64,000 bases of DNA from Halobacteriovorax sp. HLS. Its GTDB lineage: Bacteria; Bdellovibrionota; Bacteriovoracia; Bacteriovoracales; Bacteriovoracaceae. The position numbers and the translations under genes are program-made. The stretch covers positions 186,001 through 250,000 of the forward strand of contig NZ_QOCL01000014.1 of the NCBI RefSeq assembly GCF_004006665.1. Direction: 5' to 3'. The notes under the pieces were generated by a model. The model saw nothing but the letters and a program-made list of their open reading frames with translations, was not told where the DNA came from and ran no database searches. Within the stretch, counting starts at the first letter, position 1. Each line of letters opens with the position of its first letter. Shown here piece by piece: positions 44,752 to 54,042 of this stretch.

Positions 44752-45615
44752 TTACCTAATTAAATTTGTTAAGTGTTTACCATAGTCAGTGTTACGCATT
44801 TTTTTTGCTGCGTGTTCAACTAATTCTTTTCCTATCCATCCCTTGTTATAGGAAATTTCTTCAAGACAAGCGATTTTTAAGCCCTGCCTCTTTTCAATAG
44901 TGTGAATGAAGTTTGAAGCTTCTAATAAAGAGTCGTGTGTACCATTATCAAACCAAGCAATACCTCTTCCAAGAACTTCTAGTTTAAGCTTTTCTCTTTT
45001 GAGATACTCTTGATTAACACTGGTTATTTCTAACTCACCTCGTTGAGATGGTTCAATAGTTTTTGCAATTTCAATGACATCATTATCGTAATAATAGAGA
45101 CCAGTTACAGCATAATTAGATTTTGGCTCTTTTGGCTTCTCTTCAATGGATAAAACTTTGTGATTACTATCAAATTCAGCAACTCCATACCTCTTTGGGT
45201 CTTTCACATTATACCCAAATACCAGAGCACCATCTTTTAGTTTAGCACTTTGCTCTAGCTGTTTTGAAAGGCCTTCTCCATAGAAAATATTATCTCCAAG
45301 AACTAAGCAAACAGAGTCGTCTCCGATAAAACTTTCACCAATGATGAAGGCTTGGGCCAGACCATCAGGACTTGGTTGTTCTGCGTATTCGATTGAAATA
45401 CCTAAATTTGATCCATCTCCTAGTAGCTTTTGGAAAGCGGGAAGATCTCTTGGAGTTGATATAATAAGAACTTCTTTTATATTAGACAGCATTAAAATTG
45501 ATAAAGGATAGTAGATCATCGGTTTATCGTAGATTGGAATGATTTGCTTTGAAATTGATAGTGTTGCTGGGTTCAATCTAGTCCCTGCACCACCAGCTAA
45601 GATGATTCCTTTCAT
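44752..45615 (-). CDS. rfbA: Glucose-1-phosphate thymidylyltransferase
   Basis: A 287-residue nucleotidyltransferase of usual RmlA length. [20 protein letters not shown] is the nucleotide loop, [17 protein letters not shown] and [15 protein letters not shown] follow, and [18 protein letters not shown] is near the end. It makes dTDP-glucose. GAGGAAA lies before the ATG, and a good promoter (TTGGTA-17-TATACT) precedes it. First gene of the rfbA-rfbB-DUF2079 unit. Confidence 0.96.
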   Translation of the reverse strand: MKGIILAGGAGTRLNPATLSISKQIIPIYDKPMIYYPLSILMLSNIKEVLIISTPRDLPAFQKLLGDGSNLGISIEYAEQPSPDGLAQAFIIGESFIGDDSVCLVLGDNIFYGEGLSKQLEQSAKLKDGALVFGYNVKDPKRYGVAEFDSNHKVLSIEEKPKEPKSNYAVTGLYYYDNDVIEIAKTIEPSQRGELEITSVNQEYLKREKLKLEVLGRGIAWFDNGTHDSLLEASNFIHTIEKRQGLKIACLEEISYNKGWIGKELVEHAAKKMRNTDYGKHLTNLIR

Positions 45616-45636
45616 TTTTTCCTCTATTAAGTGTTG

Positions 45637-45666
45637 TTGCGAAGCGCTGTTTTGTATATATATAAT
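45637..45666 (+). promoter_or_regulatory. Possible promoter for the GT39 gene at 45714
   Basis: TTGCGA (45637-45642), 18 bases, TATAAT (45661-45666), giving a leader of about 45 bases. Confidence 0.4.
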
Positions 45667-45670
45667 CTAA

Positions 45671-45699
45671 AGTATAGTAATAAAGTAACACTTTACCAA
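45671..45699 (-). promoter_or_regulatory. Promoter of the rfbA unit
   Basis: On the minus strand TTGGTA (45699-45694), 17 bases, TATACT (45676-45671). Close to the sigma-70 consensus and about 55 bases before the rfbA ATG. Confidence 0.55.
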
Positions 45700-45713
45700 A
45701 TAGAAATTATAAA

Positions 45714-47141
45714 ATGATAACAAAAAACAAACTCTTCATTCTCCTGCTTAGCACATTTTTTGTGTTTTATTTTCATGCTTTGAACGTGCAGGGGTTTTTT
45801 CATGATGGTTACTTGTACGCCGCTCTTGGTAAGAATTTTCCTTGGGAGAGCTGGCTAATTCCATCTCAGTCTACAACCGAGTTTAGAGAATTTGCACATC
45901 ACCCACCACTCTTTTTCATTTTAGAAGGGCTATTTTTTAAAATTTTTGGACACAATTTTTGGCAAGCACGCCTCTTTGGTCTAATATGGATTTTTGCAAC
46001 GTTTGCGGTCCTATTTTATTTTCTATCCACTAGGTTTAATAAAGTATTAGCATTCTTCTCTTCTTTCTTGCTTCTATTAATTCCTAGTCTAATGAAAAAA
46101 TCTCGTTTTCCTAATATGGACCAAGCACTGCTCTTTTCTTATACCCTTTGTCTTCTACTATACTTTGAAGCTTGGACAAAGAAAAGCTCTAGGCTTTGGG
46201 CCTGCAGTGGTTGTGCGTGGGGGTTGAGTCTATTGATAAAGGGGATATCCGGTGTTTTATTATTACCTCTTATTTTTATGCATCAAGTGTATGTAAATAG
46301 ATCGCTAAAATTTCTTTTAAGAAAAAATATCTGGATTGCTTTTATGTGTGGCCTTGCTGTTTTTAGTATATGGCCCCTCGCGCTATTAGCTATTGGTCGT
46401 TATGATATTTTTAGTGAATATTTAGATTTTCAACTATTTAATACCGCAATAGGGGGAAGAGGCCAAAATGATATTAATCATTTTATATATCCACTTCATT
46501 TAATTAAAAATTCTCCGCATATAACAATATTATTCTTATGGAGTCTCTATCTTTTGTTTAAAAATGAGATTACTAAGTTTCGAGAGTTCTATTTATTTAA
46601 TCTAATATGCTTTCTAAGTTATGTTATTCCACTTTCATTTATGAAGTTTAAGTATTCACATTATTTGATACCAATTTATCCATCATTTACGATAATGGCA
46701 TCTTATCCAATTTTGTTAAAAGTTAAATTTAATGAAAAAGGATTCTTAAAGGTTTGGAGTGGAGTTCTCGTTATTGCTTTTATAGCTTTGTTTCCGATGG
46801 GAACTACTAATAAAGTACGACGAGATAAAGAAATATTTGAAACCTCATATAGCTTTGATAAGCTAAAAAAGATCCCCTCCGAATGGATTATTGTAGATGA
46901 GTCATATAGCTATTGGGCGATTTCTGGTCTAAGCTCTTTTGTTTTTTCGGCGAATCCTCATCGTTTAAGTAGTGAGCAGACGATATCTTTTATTACTCTT
47001 AATCCTGTAAAATCTCTTGTCTTCACTAGTGATGAGCCTGATGTAAAGTTGAAAAAAATTCTAGATGAAAACTTTATTATATTAAAAAAGATTCCAAATA
47101 AAAAAATGATTGTTTGGAGTCATCGTTTTAATTATCTTTAA
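45714..47141 (+). CDS. GT39/ArnT-like membrane glycosyltransferase
   Basis: A 475-residue protein with about ten to twelve hydrophobic segments. FFHDGYLYAALGKNFPWESW contains the acidic residue of the first outer loop, followed by EFAHHPPLFFILEGLFFKIFG, a characteristic ArnT/PMT second-loop sequence with paired His and Pro. SRFPNMDQALLFSYTL and KGISGVLLLPLIF also fit. It would transfer a sugar from undecaprenyl phosphate in the periplasm. It lacks a clear ribosome site. The 3' end overlaps the convergent GT87-like gene by 14 bases. Confidence 0.85.
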   Translation: MITKNKLFILLLSTFFVFYFHALNVQGFFHDGYLYAALGKNFPWESWLIPSQSTTEFREFAHHPPLFFILEGLFFKIFGHNFWQARLFGLIWIFATFAVLFYFLSTRFNKVLAFFSSFLLLLIPSLMKKSRFPNMDQALLFSYTLCLLLYFEAWTKKSSRLWACSGCAWGLSLLIKGISGVLLLPLIFMHQVYVNRSLKFLLRKNIWIAFMCGLAVFSIWPLALLAIGRYDIFSEYLDFQLFNTAIGGRGQNDINHFIYPLHLIKNSPHITILFLWSLYLLFKNEITKFREFYLFNLICFLSYVIPLSFMKFKYSHYLIPIYPSFTIMASYPILLKVKFNEKGFLKVWSGVLVIAFIALFPMGTTNKVRRDKEIFETSYSFDKLKKIPSEWIIVDESYSYWAISGLSSFVFSANPHRLSSEQTISFITLNPVKSLVFTSDEPDVKLKKILDENFIILKKIPNKKMIVWSHRFNYL

Positions 47142-48468
47142 CTCTTAACGAAAGAGATGTGTACGTAATTAATAAGAAAGAAATTAAATAATAGTAGTTA
47201 CAAAAGGCCTGTTTCCCAAACAAAAATACGCAAAAGTAAGTCGTAATTAACCAAAAAATAAGCTCACGTAAATCATTCTTCTTTTTCAACACAATAAAAT
47301 AGCTTCCTATCAAAGTAGGAAGCAGGTAAATACTCATTGAAATAAGTGAAGGGATTCTTATTTGATAATGATGAAATAACCAAGATGCCCAGGATAATGA
47401 ATCGGCCCTAGGCTCATATCTTAAGAGATCGACTAGTGTTACTTGAATAAAGTCATGATGATTCCAAATTAAAAAAGGGGTAAAAATAATGATCGCGCTA
47501 AGTGCACAAATAAGTAGAAAGGTGAAAAAAGTTTTAATTCGAAGATGAGTGAATGCGTATGCACAAGTCAATATTGCTAGGAAGAGATTATATTGCTTGG
47601 TTGCACATAGAAACCCTAGAACAATGGCGGCAAAGTAAAACCTTCTCCTTTGTAGTAAAAGAAGGAGGGTAGATAATTGTGCGATAATGAGATTTTCTGT
47701 CCATGTTTGTTCAAGCACAAAGTAAACAACAGGAAAGCTCATCCACAATAGTAAGAAGATCTTTCTTGTCTCTTGTTTTATCTTCTCACCAAGCATTAAC
47801 TTATTAAAAGCAATAAGAGTTAAAATATATGATACGACATAGAAATATCGTACATCTGAAAGTACCCATTTGAACGGACTAAGTGTAAGTAAAATACCTG
47901 GCCAATAAACGTAGCCCGCCACGTAGCCGTACCTTCCATTAAAAATATCTGAGTACTGGGAAGAGTAAGGATTAATACCATTTAAAAGAAAATCTGCACC
48001 TTCCTGAGTCACAGTATAAACATCAATGAGAGGATTTGGTGACGCAGTTATAACCAAAAGATAGCAAAGAAGATTTGAACTAAAGATTATAGGACTTATT
48101 TTGTTAAAGAGTTCAGCGACTCTAGATTTTTTGAAAAAGAAGGAAAGAGCATTAATTATGTTCAAAAAGGAAATAACTCTTATAAAATATGTAATAGATT
48201 CAACCTTCGGGTAAAAAAGGTCAGGGCTAATTGTTAATAGAGCGCTGAAAACAACATAAATCACTGATAGATAGACACTTGAGAGCTTAAGTTGCTTATT
48301 ACGAAAATGATGAATAATAAAAAAAAGTAATCCTAGTGAAATATAGATAAGATGATTAGTCTTTATAAAGCCATGTGTTCTTCTAAGGGAGTATCCTAAA
48401 AGAAGAATGAAGGTGTAAGGGAAGAGAGAATTAAATAAAGGGTGTACCTTACTTTTAAAGTTAATCAT
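47128..48468 (-). CDS. GT87/DUF2029-like membrane mannosyltransferase
   Basis: A 446-residue protein with about ten to twelve hydrophobic segments. QEGADFLLNGINPYSSQYSD and GYVAGYVYWPGILLTLSPF are typical of the GT87 (DUF2029) group, in which NPY and YPPG-like loops face the periplasm; LCATKQYNLFLA is another shared element. Such enzymes use polyprenyl-phosphate mannose or a similar donor. It starts four bases inside the stop of the GT22 gene and ends the minus-strand chain that begins at 52502. Confidence 0.75.
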   Translation of the reverse strand: MINFKSKVHPLFNSLFPYTFILLLGYSLRRTHGFIKTNHLIYISLGLLFFIIHHFRNKQLKLSSVYLSVIYVVFSALLTISPDLFYPKVESITYFIRVISFLNIINALSFFFKKSRVAELFNKISPIIFSSNLLCYLLVITASPNPLIDVYTVTQEGADFLLNGINPYSSQYSDIFNGRYGYVAGYVYWPGILLTLSPFKWVLSDVRYFYVVSYILTLIAFNKLMLGEKIKQETRKIFLLLWMSFPVVYFVLEQTWTENLIIAQLSTLLLLLQRRRFYFAAIVLGFLCATKQYNLFLAILTCAYAFTHLRIKTFFTFLLICALSAIIIFTPFLIWNHHDFIQVTLVDLLRYEPRADSLSWASWLFHHYQIRIPSLISMSIYLLPTLIGSYFIVLKKKNDLRELIFWLITTYFCVFLFGKQAFCNYYYLISFLLITYTSLSLRVKDN

Positions 48469-49982
48469 TTCTTACACCTATAAATTGCCCAGGCCTTTGA
48501 TCTTTGAAGTTGTTTTGAAAACTTCTTTGTAAACCATTCAGGATAAGTTGAGTACTCTTGCGTACAATTTCTTTTTTCAAATGTTGTGAAATCTTTAATT
48601 TTTTCGACTAGAAACCAAGAGGTATTCTCACTTTTTGATACTGCGTGATCAACTTCATTCTCAGACGTAATATGTATAAAGGGAGTCTCTTTTTTAAGAT
48701 AAATTTTTAGAATATCTCTTTGCAGATTGTTGTATGTGTAAAGAGAATTAATTCTTTCACCATTATTGTAAAGGTATTTATAAATATGAATAGGTGTATA
48801 TGCAGGCTTTATAGAAGATATTAGAAGAAATATTAAGTTTAAAATAATTGATAGTCTTATTGTAAGCTTTAGGGCCCTATTTTCTAAGACAGTTTTTTCA
48901 AAGTGCTCAAAAGTAAGAGCTAATAGTATTGGAACAAAGATAATAAGAGGAAAGATATATCGAAGTTCCTTGTGACCGATCGTACTGTGTAGAAGAAAAA
49001 CGGGGAGACTTACCCAAGTAATTAAATGAGTAGGCTTTTTAATCCAAACAAATACAGTTGCAATGATCATAAATATTGAAAGAGGTGGAACTCCTTTAGA
49101 GAATACTTTTGTAATATAGTAATACCAGGGGGAGACGCCAAATCCTTGTGAAACATTACGTGTGAACTCTTGATATAAGTAGCTCCAAGTACTATAAGTT
49201 AATTCTTCATATCCCCATGTATCAAATATTGAAGTAAATAAAATTGATAAGAATGAGCCAATGACGATGACAAAGACATTGCTTAATTTTATCTGAGCAA
49301 TGAGTAGTAACCAAAGGCACAAGAAAAGTGGCATTGGCGCCAATGGAATTCTAAAGTTTACAGACATGCCAATTAGAAAGCCACCTAATAGGCTGTGGCT
49401 AAGTGGAATGCTCTTTGTATTGGATAGAAAGTTGATTTTTAGCGTATTTGTACTACTTTTTAATGTTGATATAGGAATGCTCTTAACTAGCACTAGCAGA
49501 CCTAGAGCAAAAACATTCATACCAAAGTTTTCAGCAGTAGTTCTTGCGTGAATAAAAGGAAAGAACCAGAGGGTAAAGAAGCAAAGGTTAGCAAGATTTA
49601 TAGCTTTAGTAGAGGAGAAGAAAATTCTCGAAAACTTAGAGAACTTCACAAGGGTGTACATTGAAAAAATTGAAGTAAAGAGCCTTAGAAAGAAAGCGAT
49701 AGTAAATGGATTCTTTATTTCAATAAGGTTTAAAATCTTTGCAATTGCATAATAAATACCTGGCTGAACCCAGTTTCGTATTTTGGCAGGATATTCCCAT
49801 GAGAGTTCTTCAATTGGATATAAGTTTAGTTTAACGAAGACATACCTTAACATTCCAAGATGTTCATCTGGTCTGTGAAAACCTTCTGAGAAGATCACAG
49901 CGATAAGGTGAAAAAATGCACTAAAAATAAAAAGTTTCTTATAATTAATTTCAATATCATTTTCTAAAAAATTCTTAATCAT
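48465..49982 (-). CDS. GT22 (ALG9/PIG-B-like) membrane glycosyltransferase, paralogue 1
   Basis: About 505 residues, strongly hydrophobic. EGFHRPDEHLGMLRYVF with a DEH, WEYPAKIRNWVQPGIYY and HKELRYIFPLIIFVP are the features of the GT22 (Glyco_transf_22) family, known for dolichol-phosphate-mannose-dependent enzymes of GPI and N-glycan synthesis. The same three blocks recur in the proteins at 49982 and 54035. I use the ATG that overlaps the previous stop as TAATG at 49982; another ATG lies 12 bases upstream. The C-terminus ends WAIYRC, matching the other two (WSLFKC, WSVYKC). It acts in the membrane on a lipid-phosphate sugar. Confidence 0.85.
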   Translation of the reverse strand: MIKNFLENDIEINYKKLFIFSAFFHLIAVIFSEGFHRPDEHLGMLRYVFVKLNLYPIEELSWEYPAKIRNWVQPGIYYAIAKILNLIEIKNPFTIAFFLRLFTSIFSMYTLVKFSKFSRIFFSSTKAINLANLCFFTLWFFPFIHARTTAENFGMNVFALGLLVLVKSIPISTLKSSTNTLKINFLSNTKSIPLSHSLLGGFLIGMSVNFRIPLAPMPLFLCLWLLLIAQIKLSNVFVIVIGSFLSILFTSIFDTWGYEELTYSTWSYLYQEFTRNVSQGFGVSPWYYYITKVFSKGVPPLSIFMIIATVFVWIKKPTHLITWVSLPVFLLHSTIGHKELRYIFPLIIFVPILLALTFEHFEKTVLENRALKLTIRLSIILNLIFLLISSIKPAYTPIHIYKYLYNNGERINSLYTYNNLQRDILKIYLKKETPFIHITSENEVDHAVSKSENTSWFLVEKIKDFTTFEKRNCTQEYSTYPEWFTKKFSKQLQRSKAWAIYRCKK

Positions 49983-51523
49983 TATCGCTCGCATTTAAAA
50001 AGAGACCAGAGTTCCGATCGACTGATCCAATTTCCAATATTCATATTTAGCATCCAGTTAGGAATACTTAGGTAGTATTGTTTACAAGAAGAAATACTTT
50101 TAAGTTTGAAGTATTGTTTTCCGCGAGAAGCGAAGACCCAAGCATTTGGAGCCCTTTGAAGTAATAACTCTACTTCCTGTTCAATTTTCTCTTCTTTGAT
50201 GAAAACTTGCTCTGGGTAATGAAAGTTGTAGAAGTGCATATTTAATGCTGCTATCCCATACGGTTTTAGATCTCCAACTACAAAAACTTTTTGAAAAGGT
50301 TCTTTGAGCTCTTTATAGGTCCATTTGTAAAATTGAACAGAGCTTTGAACAGGTCTTAAAGATGCTTGAGTTAAAAGAATAAAATTTATTACGAATAGTC
50401 CTTTCATGAAGATACGAGCCGGTTTTTTAGAAAAGAAATTCTCTAAAGTGGTGATGATTCTATCTTTTTCATTAAATACTAGAATTAGTAAAAGAGGAGA
50501 GTAAACGACTATAGGAAATAAAAATCTTAATTCTTTGTGGGCCACATAGCTATGAACAAAAAAGAATGGAAGCGTTATCCACGTTAGTTCGTGTTTCCAC
50601 TTCTTTACCCAGCATATTACTGCGCCCGCAAGTAATGGCAGAGCTATGGGAAGAACACCTTTTTTCATAGAGTAAGTGAAGTATCCCCACCACGGAGAAG
50701 TTCCCCATTTGTTAGCTAGTTTAAGGTTTATATTTTGATAGAAGTAGTAGTATGGAGCAAGTGTCCATTTTCCATAGCCCCAGTAGTCAATTCCAATTCC
50801 TATAAAGATTGAAATTAAGACACCTAAACAAATTAGAAATATGGACTTGTAAGAGACTTTTTTGAAGATAAGCGACCAAAGAGTGATGAATAAGATCATG
50901 AAGCCTATGTGGTATCGCATATTAAACGCACAACCCATTAGCATCCCGATTACAAGGGCGTGAAAAGTTTTAAAGTTTGTAAAGTTATGGTCGTTTTTTC
51001 TTATTTTTAAAGCATAGACTGAGAATGCTATGGAAAATATCGAGCCTCCGAGTGCTTCGCAAGATGTTCGCGCATGAATAAAAGGAATGAACCACAGAAG
51101 GTTTAACGAGATGATGGCCCATTTTCTCTGCCATTCTTTCTTGAGTATTTCTAACGAATAGAGAGATAAGAGTAAAAACGAAAAATACCCAATTATCGAA
51201 GATATTAGTCTTAGTATTAAAACCCAAATAAACCGATTTTCAATACCGAATAATTGCGAGAGTTTAATAATAGGATAGTAGAGAAATGGTTGAATCCATG
51301 GACGCATCGTGTGTCCATATTCCATCGTTAAGTCACTTTCAGGTGTGATTCCTAATTTGTAACCAAGGAACTCTAAAATTTCAAAATGTTCATCATACTG
51401 TAGGAAACCTTCTGAAAAAAATGCTGCCAATATATGAAAAATAGCACCAATAATAAACCAATTCTTGTATTTTCCTGTTAGCAGTACTTTTAGTTCTTGA
51501 AATGAGGGAAAGAGATTTGTCAT
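49982..51523 (-). CDS. GT22 (ALG9/PIG-B-like) membrane glycosyltransferase, paralogue 2
   Basis: A 513-residue polytopic protein. EGFLQYDEHFEILEFLGYKL, MEYGHTMRPWIQPFLYY and HKELRFLFPIVVYSP repeat the GT22 blocks, and the end reads NIGNWISRSELWSLFKC. It is closer in its tail to the 54035 protein than to paralogue 1, since both have NIGNWISRS. AGGA lies five bases before the ATG. It follows the GT4 gene by seven bases and leads by a one-base overlap into paralogue 1. The three probably add successive or alternative sugars in the periplasm. Confidence 0.87.
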   Translation of the reverse strand: MTNLFPSFQELKVLLTGKYKNWFIIGAIFHILAAFFSEGFLQYDEHFEILEFLGYKLGITPESDLTMEYGHTMRPWIQPFLYYPIIKLSQLFGIENRFIWVLILRLISSIIGYFSFLLLSLYSLEILKKEWQRKWAIISLNLLWFIPFIHARTSCEALGGSIFSIAFSVYALKIRKNDHNFTNFKTFHALVIGMLMGCAFNMRYHIGFMILFITLWSLIFKKVSYKSIFLICLGVLISIFIGIGIDYWGYGKWTLAPYYYFYQNINLKLANKWGTSPWWGYFTYSMKKGVLPIALPLLAGAVICWVKKWKHELTWITLPFFFVHSYVAHKELRFLFPIVVYSPLLLILVFNEKDRIITTLENFFSKKPARIFMKGLFVINFILLTQASLRPVQSSVQFYKWTYKELKEPFQKVFVVGDLKPYGIAALNMHFYNFHYPEQVFIKEEKIEQEVELLLQRAPNAWVFASRGKQYFKLKSISSCKQYYLSIPNWMLNMNIGNWISRSELWSLFKCER

Positions 51524-51530
51524 AAATATC

Positions 51531-52502
51531 CTAAAAGGGAAGGAGCTCTTCTGGCCTTGAAGAAAGTTGCCATGTCGGCTTTTTTGAGTTTAATGACTCG
51601 CCTGAGATGACTCTTTCATATAATTTTAAATATTCATCAGTAAGAGTTGATATTGAGAATTTGTCTACAACATATTGTCTAATTCTATCTCTTTCAAATT
51701 GATTATTCTCACATTTGACTGCTGCAAGAAGCTCTTCCTTTGAGTTGCAAATTTTACCTGAGACTTCATTTATAATCTCAGGCAAACTACCATATGGGCC
51801 TCCGAAAACAGGCATTCCCATTGCCATTGCCTCAATAATGGCAATTCCAAATGGTTCATGCCATCTGACTGGAAAAAGAAAAGCATCGCATTTTTTCATG
51901 ATACTTATCTTCTCGTCACCGCCGACCATGCCATAGGAGTGTATATACCTTGAAGGAAGAAGCGCCCTTCCTCCTGCAATGTGAAGGTGCTTTTTTGCTT
52001 TTTTACAAACTTGAATACAGTGTTTTAGGTTTTTTACTCCCCAAGATCCTTTTGCGAGAAAGAGAAAATTATTTAATTCGCTAGAATTAGATTCTTCGTA
52101 TGGATATTCATCAAAGTCGAGCGCGTTGTAAACAAAACAGCCCGAGCCGTGATTTTGAGCATGTCTCTTTGAGACAAAGACTGAATTAACAGGAAACTCT
52201 TCTCCTATTTGCCCATTGCATTGCATATTAACTATTGTTGGAACTTTGGACTTAGCAACATAGTTATAAGTGAGATGTACAATGTCTGCATCAGTTGGAA
52301 TAAGCTTAGAAAACTCATCTGCATCAGTTGGACTGGCGACTAATTGGATTCCAAACTCTTGAACTTGAGAATCAGGGTGACCGAAGAGTATAACTTCGTG
52401 ACCCCTTCGTGCAAGCTCCTTCATATGCCAAAAAAGTATTCTTTCAATGCCTCCATATTTTTGGACAGGCAAAATTCCATTGTGCTGGAAGACTATTTTC
52501 AT
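51531..52502 (-). CDS. Glycosyltransferase family 4 (GT-B)
   Basis: A 323-residue GT-B enzyme. ILPVQKYGGIERILFWHMKEL is the N-terminal glycine loop, NFLFLAKGSWGVKNLKHCIQ starts the donor domain, and FLFPVRWHEPFGIAIIEAMAMG carries the E-x7-E motif. It is compact but has both halves. AGGA lies five bases before the ATG. A perfect 17-base palindrome is in the divergent gap upstream. Confidence 0.87.
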   Translation of the reverse strand: MKIVFQHNGILPVQKYGGIERILFWHMKELARRGHEVILFGHPDSQVQEFGIQLVASPTDADEFSKLIPTDADIVHLTYNYVAKSKVPTIVNMQCNGQIGEEFPVNSVFVSKRHAQNHGSGCFVYNALDFDEYPYEESNSSELNNFLFLAKGSWGVKNLKHCIQVCKKAKKHLHIAGGRALLPSRYIHSYGMVGGDEKISIMKKCDAFLFPVRWHEPFGIAIIEAMAMGMPVFGGPYGSLPEIINEVSGKICNSKEELLAAVKCENNQFERDRIRQYVVDKFSISTLTDEYLKLYERVISGESLNSKKPTWQLSSRPEELLPF

Positions 52503-52531
52503 AAATTTCCTATTTTTGTACCTTTAATTAT

Positions 52532-52548
52532 TACCATTTAAAATGGTA
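52532..52548. promoter_or_regulatory. Perfect palindrome in a divergent intergenic region (possible operator)
   Basis: TACCATTT (52532-52539), one central A, AAATGGTA (52541-52548). It lies about midway in the 89-base gap between divergent glycosyltransferase genes. Confidence 0.4.
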
Positions 52549-52591
52549 TAAATGAATGAATAATTATTAAAAATGTTGCCATGGGCTAATA

Positions 52592-53308
52592 ATGAAAACT
52601 TGTCTAGTGATTCCTTGTTATAATGAAGAGTCACGCTTAAATATTGAAGAGATAAAGAAATTTGCTGATCTTGATAAGGATACGCATTTACTACTAGTAA
52701 ATGACGGTAGTAAAGATAGAACTTTATCTATTTTAAAGAAGCTCTCATCTGATATTGAGAATATTGAATATCTTGATTTAGAAGTTAACGCTGGTAAAGC
52801 ACAGGCCGTAAGGTTGGGGATGTTAAGCGCCCATAAGAAAGACATATTTTCTTATATAGGCTATTTTGATGCAGACCTTGCAACACCTTTTTCTGAGGTT
52901 GAGAATTTTAAGAGAATTATGTCTATTGAGAGCTATGATATCGTAATGGGTTCTAGAATTTTACGTCTTGGTGGCAATGTTGATCGTAAATGGTACAGAC
53001 ATCTACTCGGTAGACTCTTCGCAACTTTCGCAAGTATATCTCTAGGACTTCCCGTGTACGACACCCAGTGTGGAGCTAAGTTTTTTAAAGCGAATTTAGT
53101 TGAGGAACTTTTTTTAGAAAAATTTATTTCATATTGGATTTTCGATGTGGAACTTCTTTTTAGATATAAGAAGCTTGTGGAGAAAAGTAGTATTTATGAA
53201 CTCCCTCTTGATAAATGGGTAGATGTTGCTGGAAGTAAGCTTAGTCCCTTAGATTTTTTAAAGGCCCCGATGGAGCTTCTTAAAATATATAAAAAGTATA
53301 AAGGTTAA
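52592..53308 (+). CDS. DPM1-like polyprenyl-phosphate glycosyltransferase (GT2)
   Basis: A 238-residue GT-A enzyme. CLVIPCYNEESRLNIEEIKK, LLLVNDGSKDRTLSIL, GKAQAVRLGML and YFDADLATPFSEV (DxD) give the fold, and IVMGSRILRLGGNVDRKWYR is the DPM1 substrate loop. It lacks long C-terminal helices. It would make a lipid-phosphate sugar, and two genes downstream is a GT22 enzyme that needs one. The methyltransferase gene starts two bases after its stop. Confidence 0.87.
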   Translation: MKTCLVIPCYNEESRLNIEEIKKFADLDKDTHLLLVNDGSKDRTLSILKKLSSDIENIEYLDLEVNAGKAQAVRLGMLSAHKKDIFSYIGYFDADLATPFSEVENFKRIMSIESYDIVMGSRILRLGGNVDRKWYRHLLGRLFATFASISLGLPVYDTQCGAKFFKANLVEELFLEKFISYWIFDVELLFRYKKLVEKSSIYELPLDKWVDVAGSKLSPLDFLKAPMELLKIYKKYKG

Positions 53309-53310
53309 TA

Positions 53311-54042
53311 ATGGATTTAAAAGAAGTTGATGAACTCTCTGTTCGTAGTGAAAGAAAGCATTGGTGGATAAAAACACGCTTTCTTTATATTGATAAGCTT
53401 TTCTCTTTTTGTAGGAAAGAAAAAGTTAAAGTGGCAGAGTATGGTTGTGGCACGGGACAAAACCTTTGGTATCTGAAAGAAAGAAGCTCACAAAGTAAGA
53501 AGGTTGATCTTGCAATTGGAATTGACCCTAATTTAGATAATCAATTTGAAGCTGAATGGATTGATGAGAAGTTTAAGCTATCTAATGACTTGAATACCTT
53601 TGCAAGTAATGAGGCTGATGTCGTTCTTGCAATGGATGTTCTTGAACATATCGATGATCAAGAAGAGGCCCTTAACCATTGGGTTTCTACATTAAATAAA
53701 GATGGGCAAATCCTTATAACTGTTCCGGCATTTAAAAGTCTTTGGTCTTATCATGATGAGTTCTTAGATCATAAAAGAAGATATACTAAAAAGGACTTAG
53801 AGATTGTAGCTAGAAAGTGTGGTTTAAGACCAGTCTATCTCAGTTATGCTTTTGGATTTTTATTTCCTGCAGTTTATATTATTCGTAAACTCTCTAAAGG
53901 ATCTAAGGATAATCAAGATTTAAAACTACCAAACTTTATTCTTAATTCGCTATTATTCATTTTTGGAAAAGTAGAAAAGATGTTAGGAGGAAATCCATTT
54001 TTTGGTACTTCTGTAATAGGGATATTTGAAAAAAATGAGTAA
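53311..54042 (+). CDS. SAM-dependent methyltransferase paired with a DPM1-like GT2
   Basis: A 243-residue class I methyltransferase. RKHWWIKTRF near the N-terminus, VAEYGCGTGQNLWYL as motif I, DVVLAMDVLEHIDD and LNKDGQILITVPAF follow. The tail with KVEKMLGGNPFFGTSVIG and IFEKN is close to that of the 39681 protein, so they are paralogues. Both sit beside polyprenyl-phosphate GT2 genes. Substrate unknown; a lipid-linked sugar would explain the pairing. It overlaps the GT22 gene downstream by eight bases. Confidence 0.82.
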   Translation: MDLKEVDELSVRSERKHWWIKTRFLYIDKLFSFCRKEKVKVAEYGCGTGQNLWYLKERSSQSKKVDLAIGIDPNLDNQFEAEWIDEKFKLSNDLNTFASNEADVVLAMDVLEHIDDQEEALNHWVSTLNKDGQILITVPAFKSLWSYHDEFLDHKRRYTKKDLEIVARKCGLRPVYLSYAFGFLFPAVYIIRKLSKGSKDNQDLKLPNFILNSLLFIFGKVEKMLGGNPFFGTSVIGIFEKNE

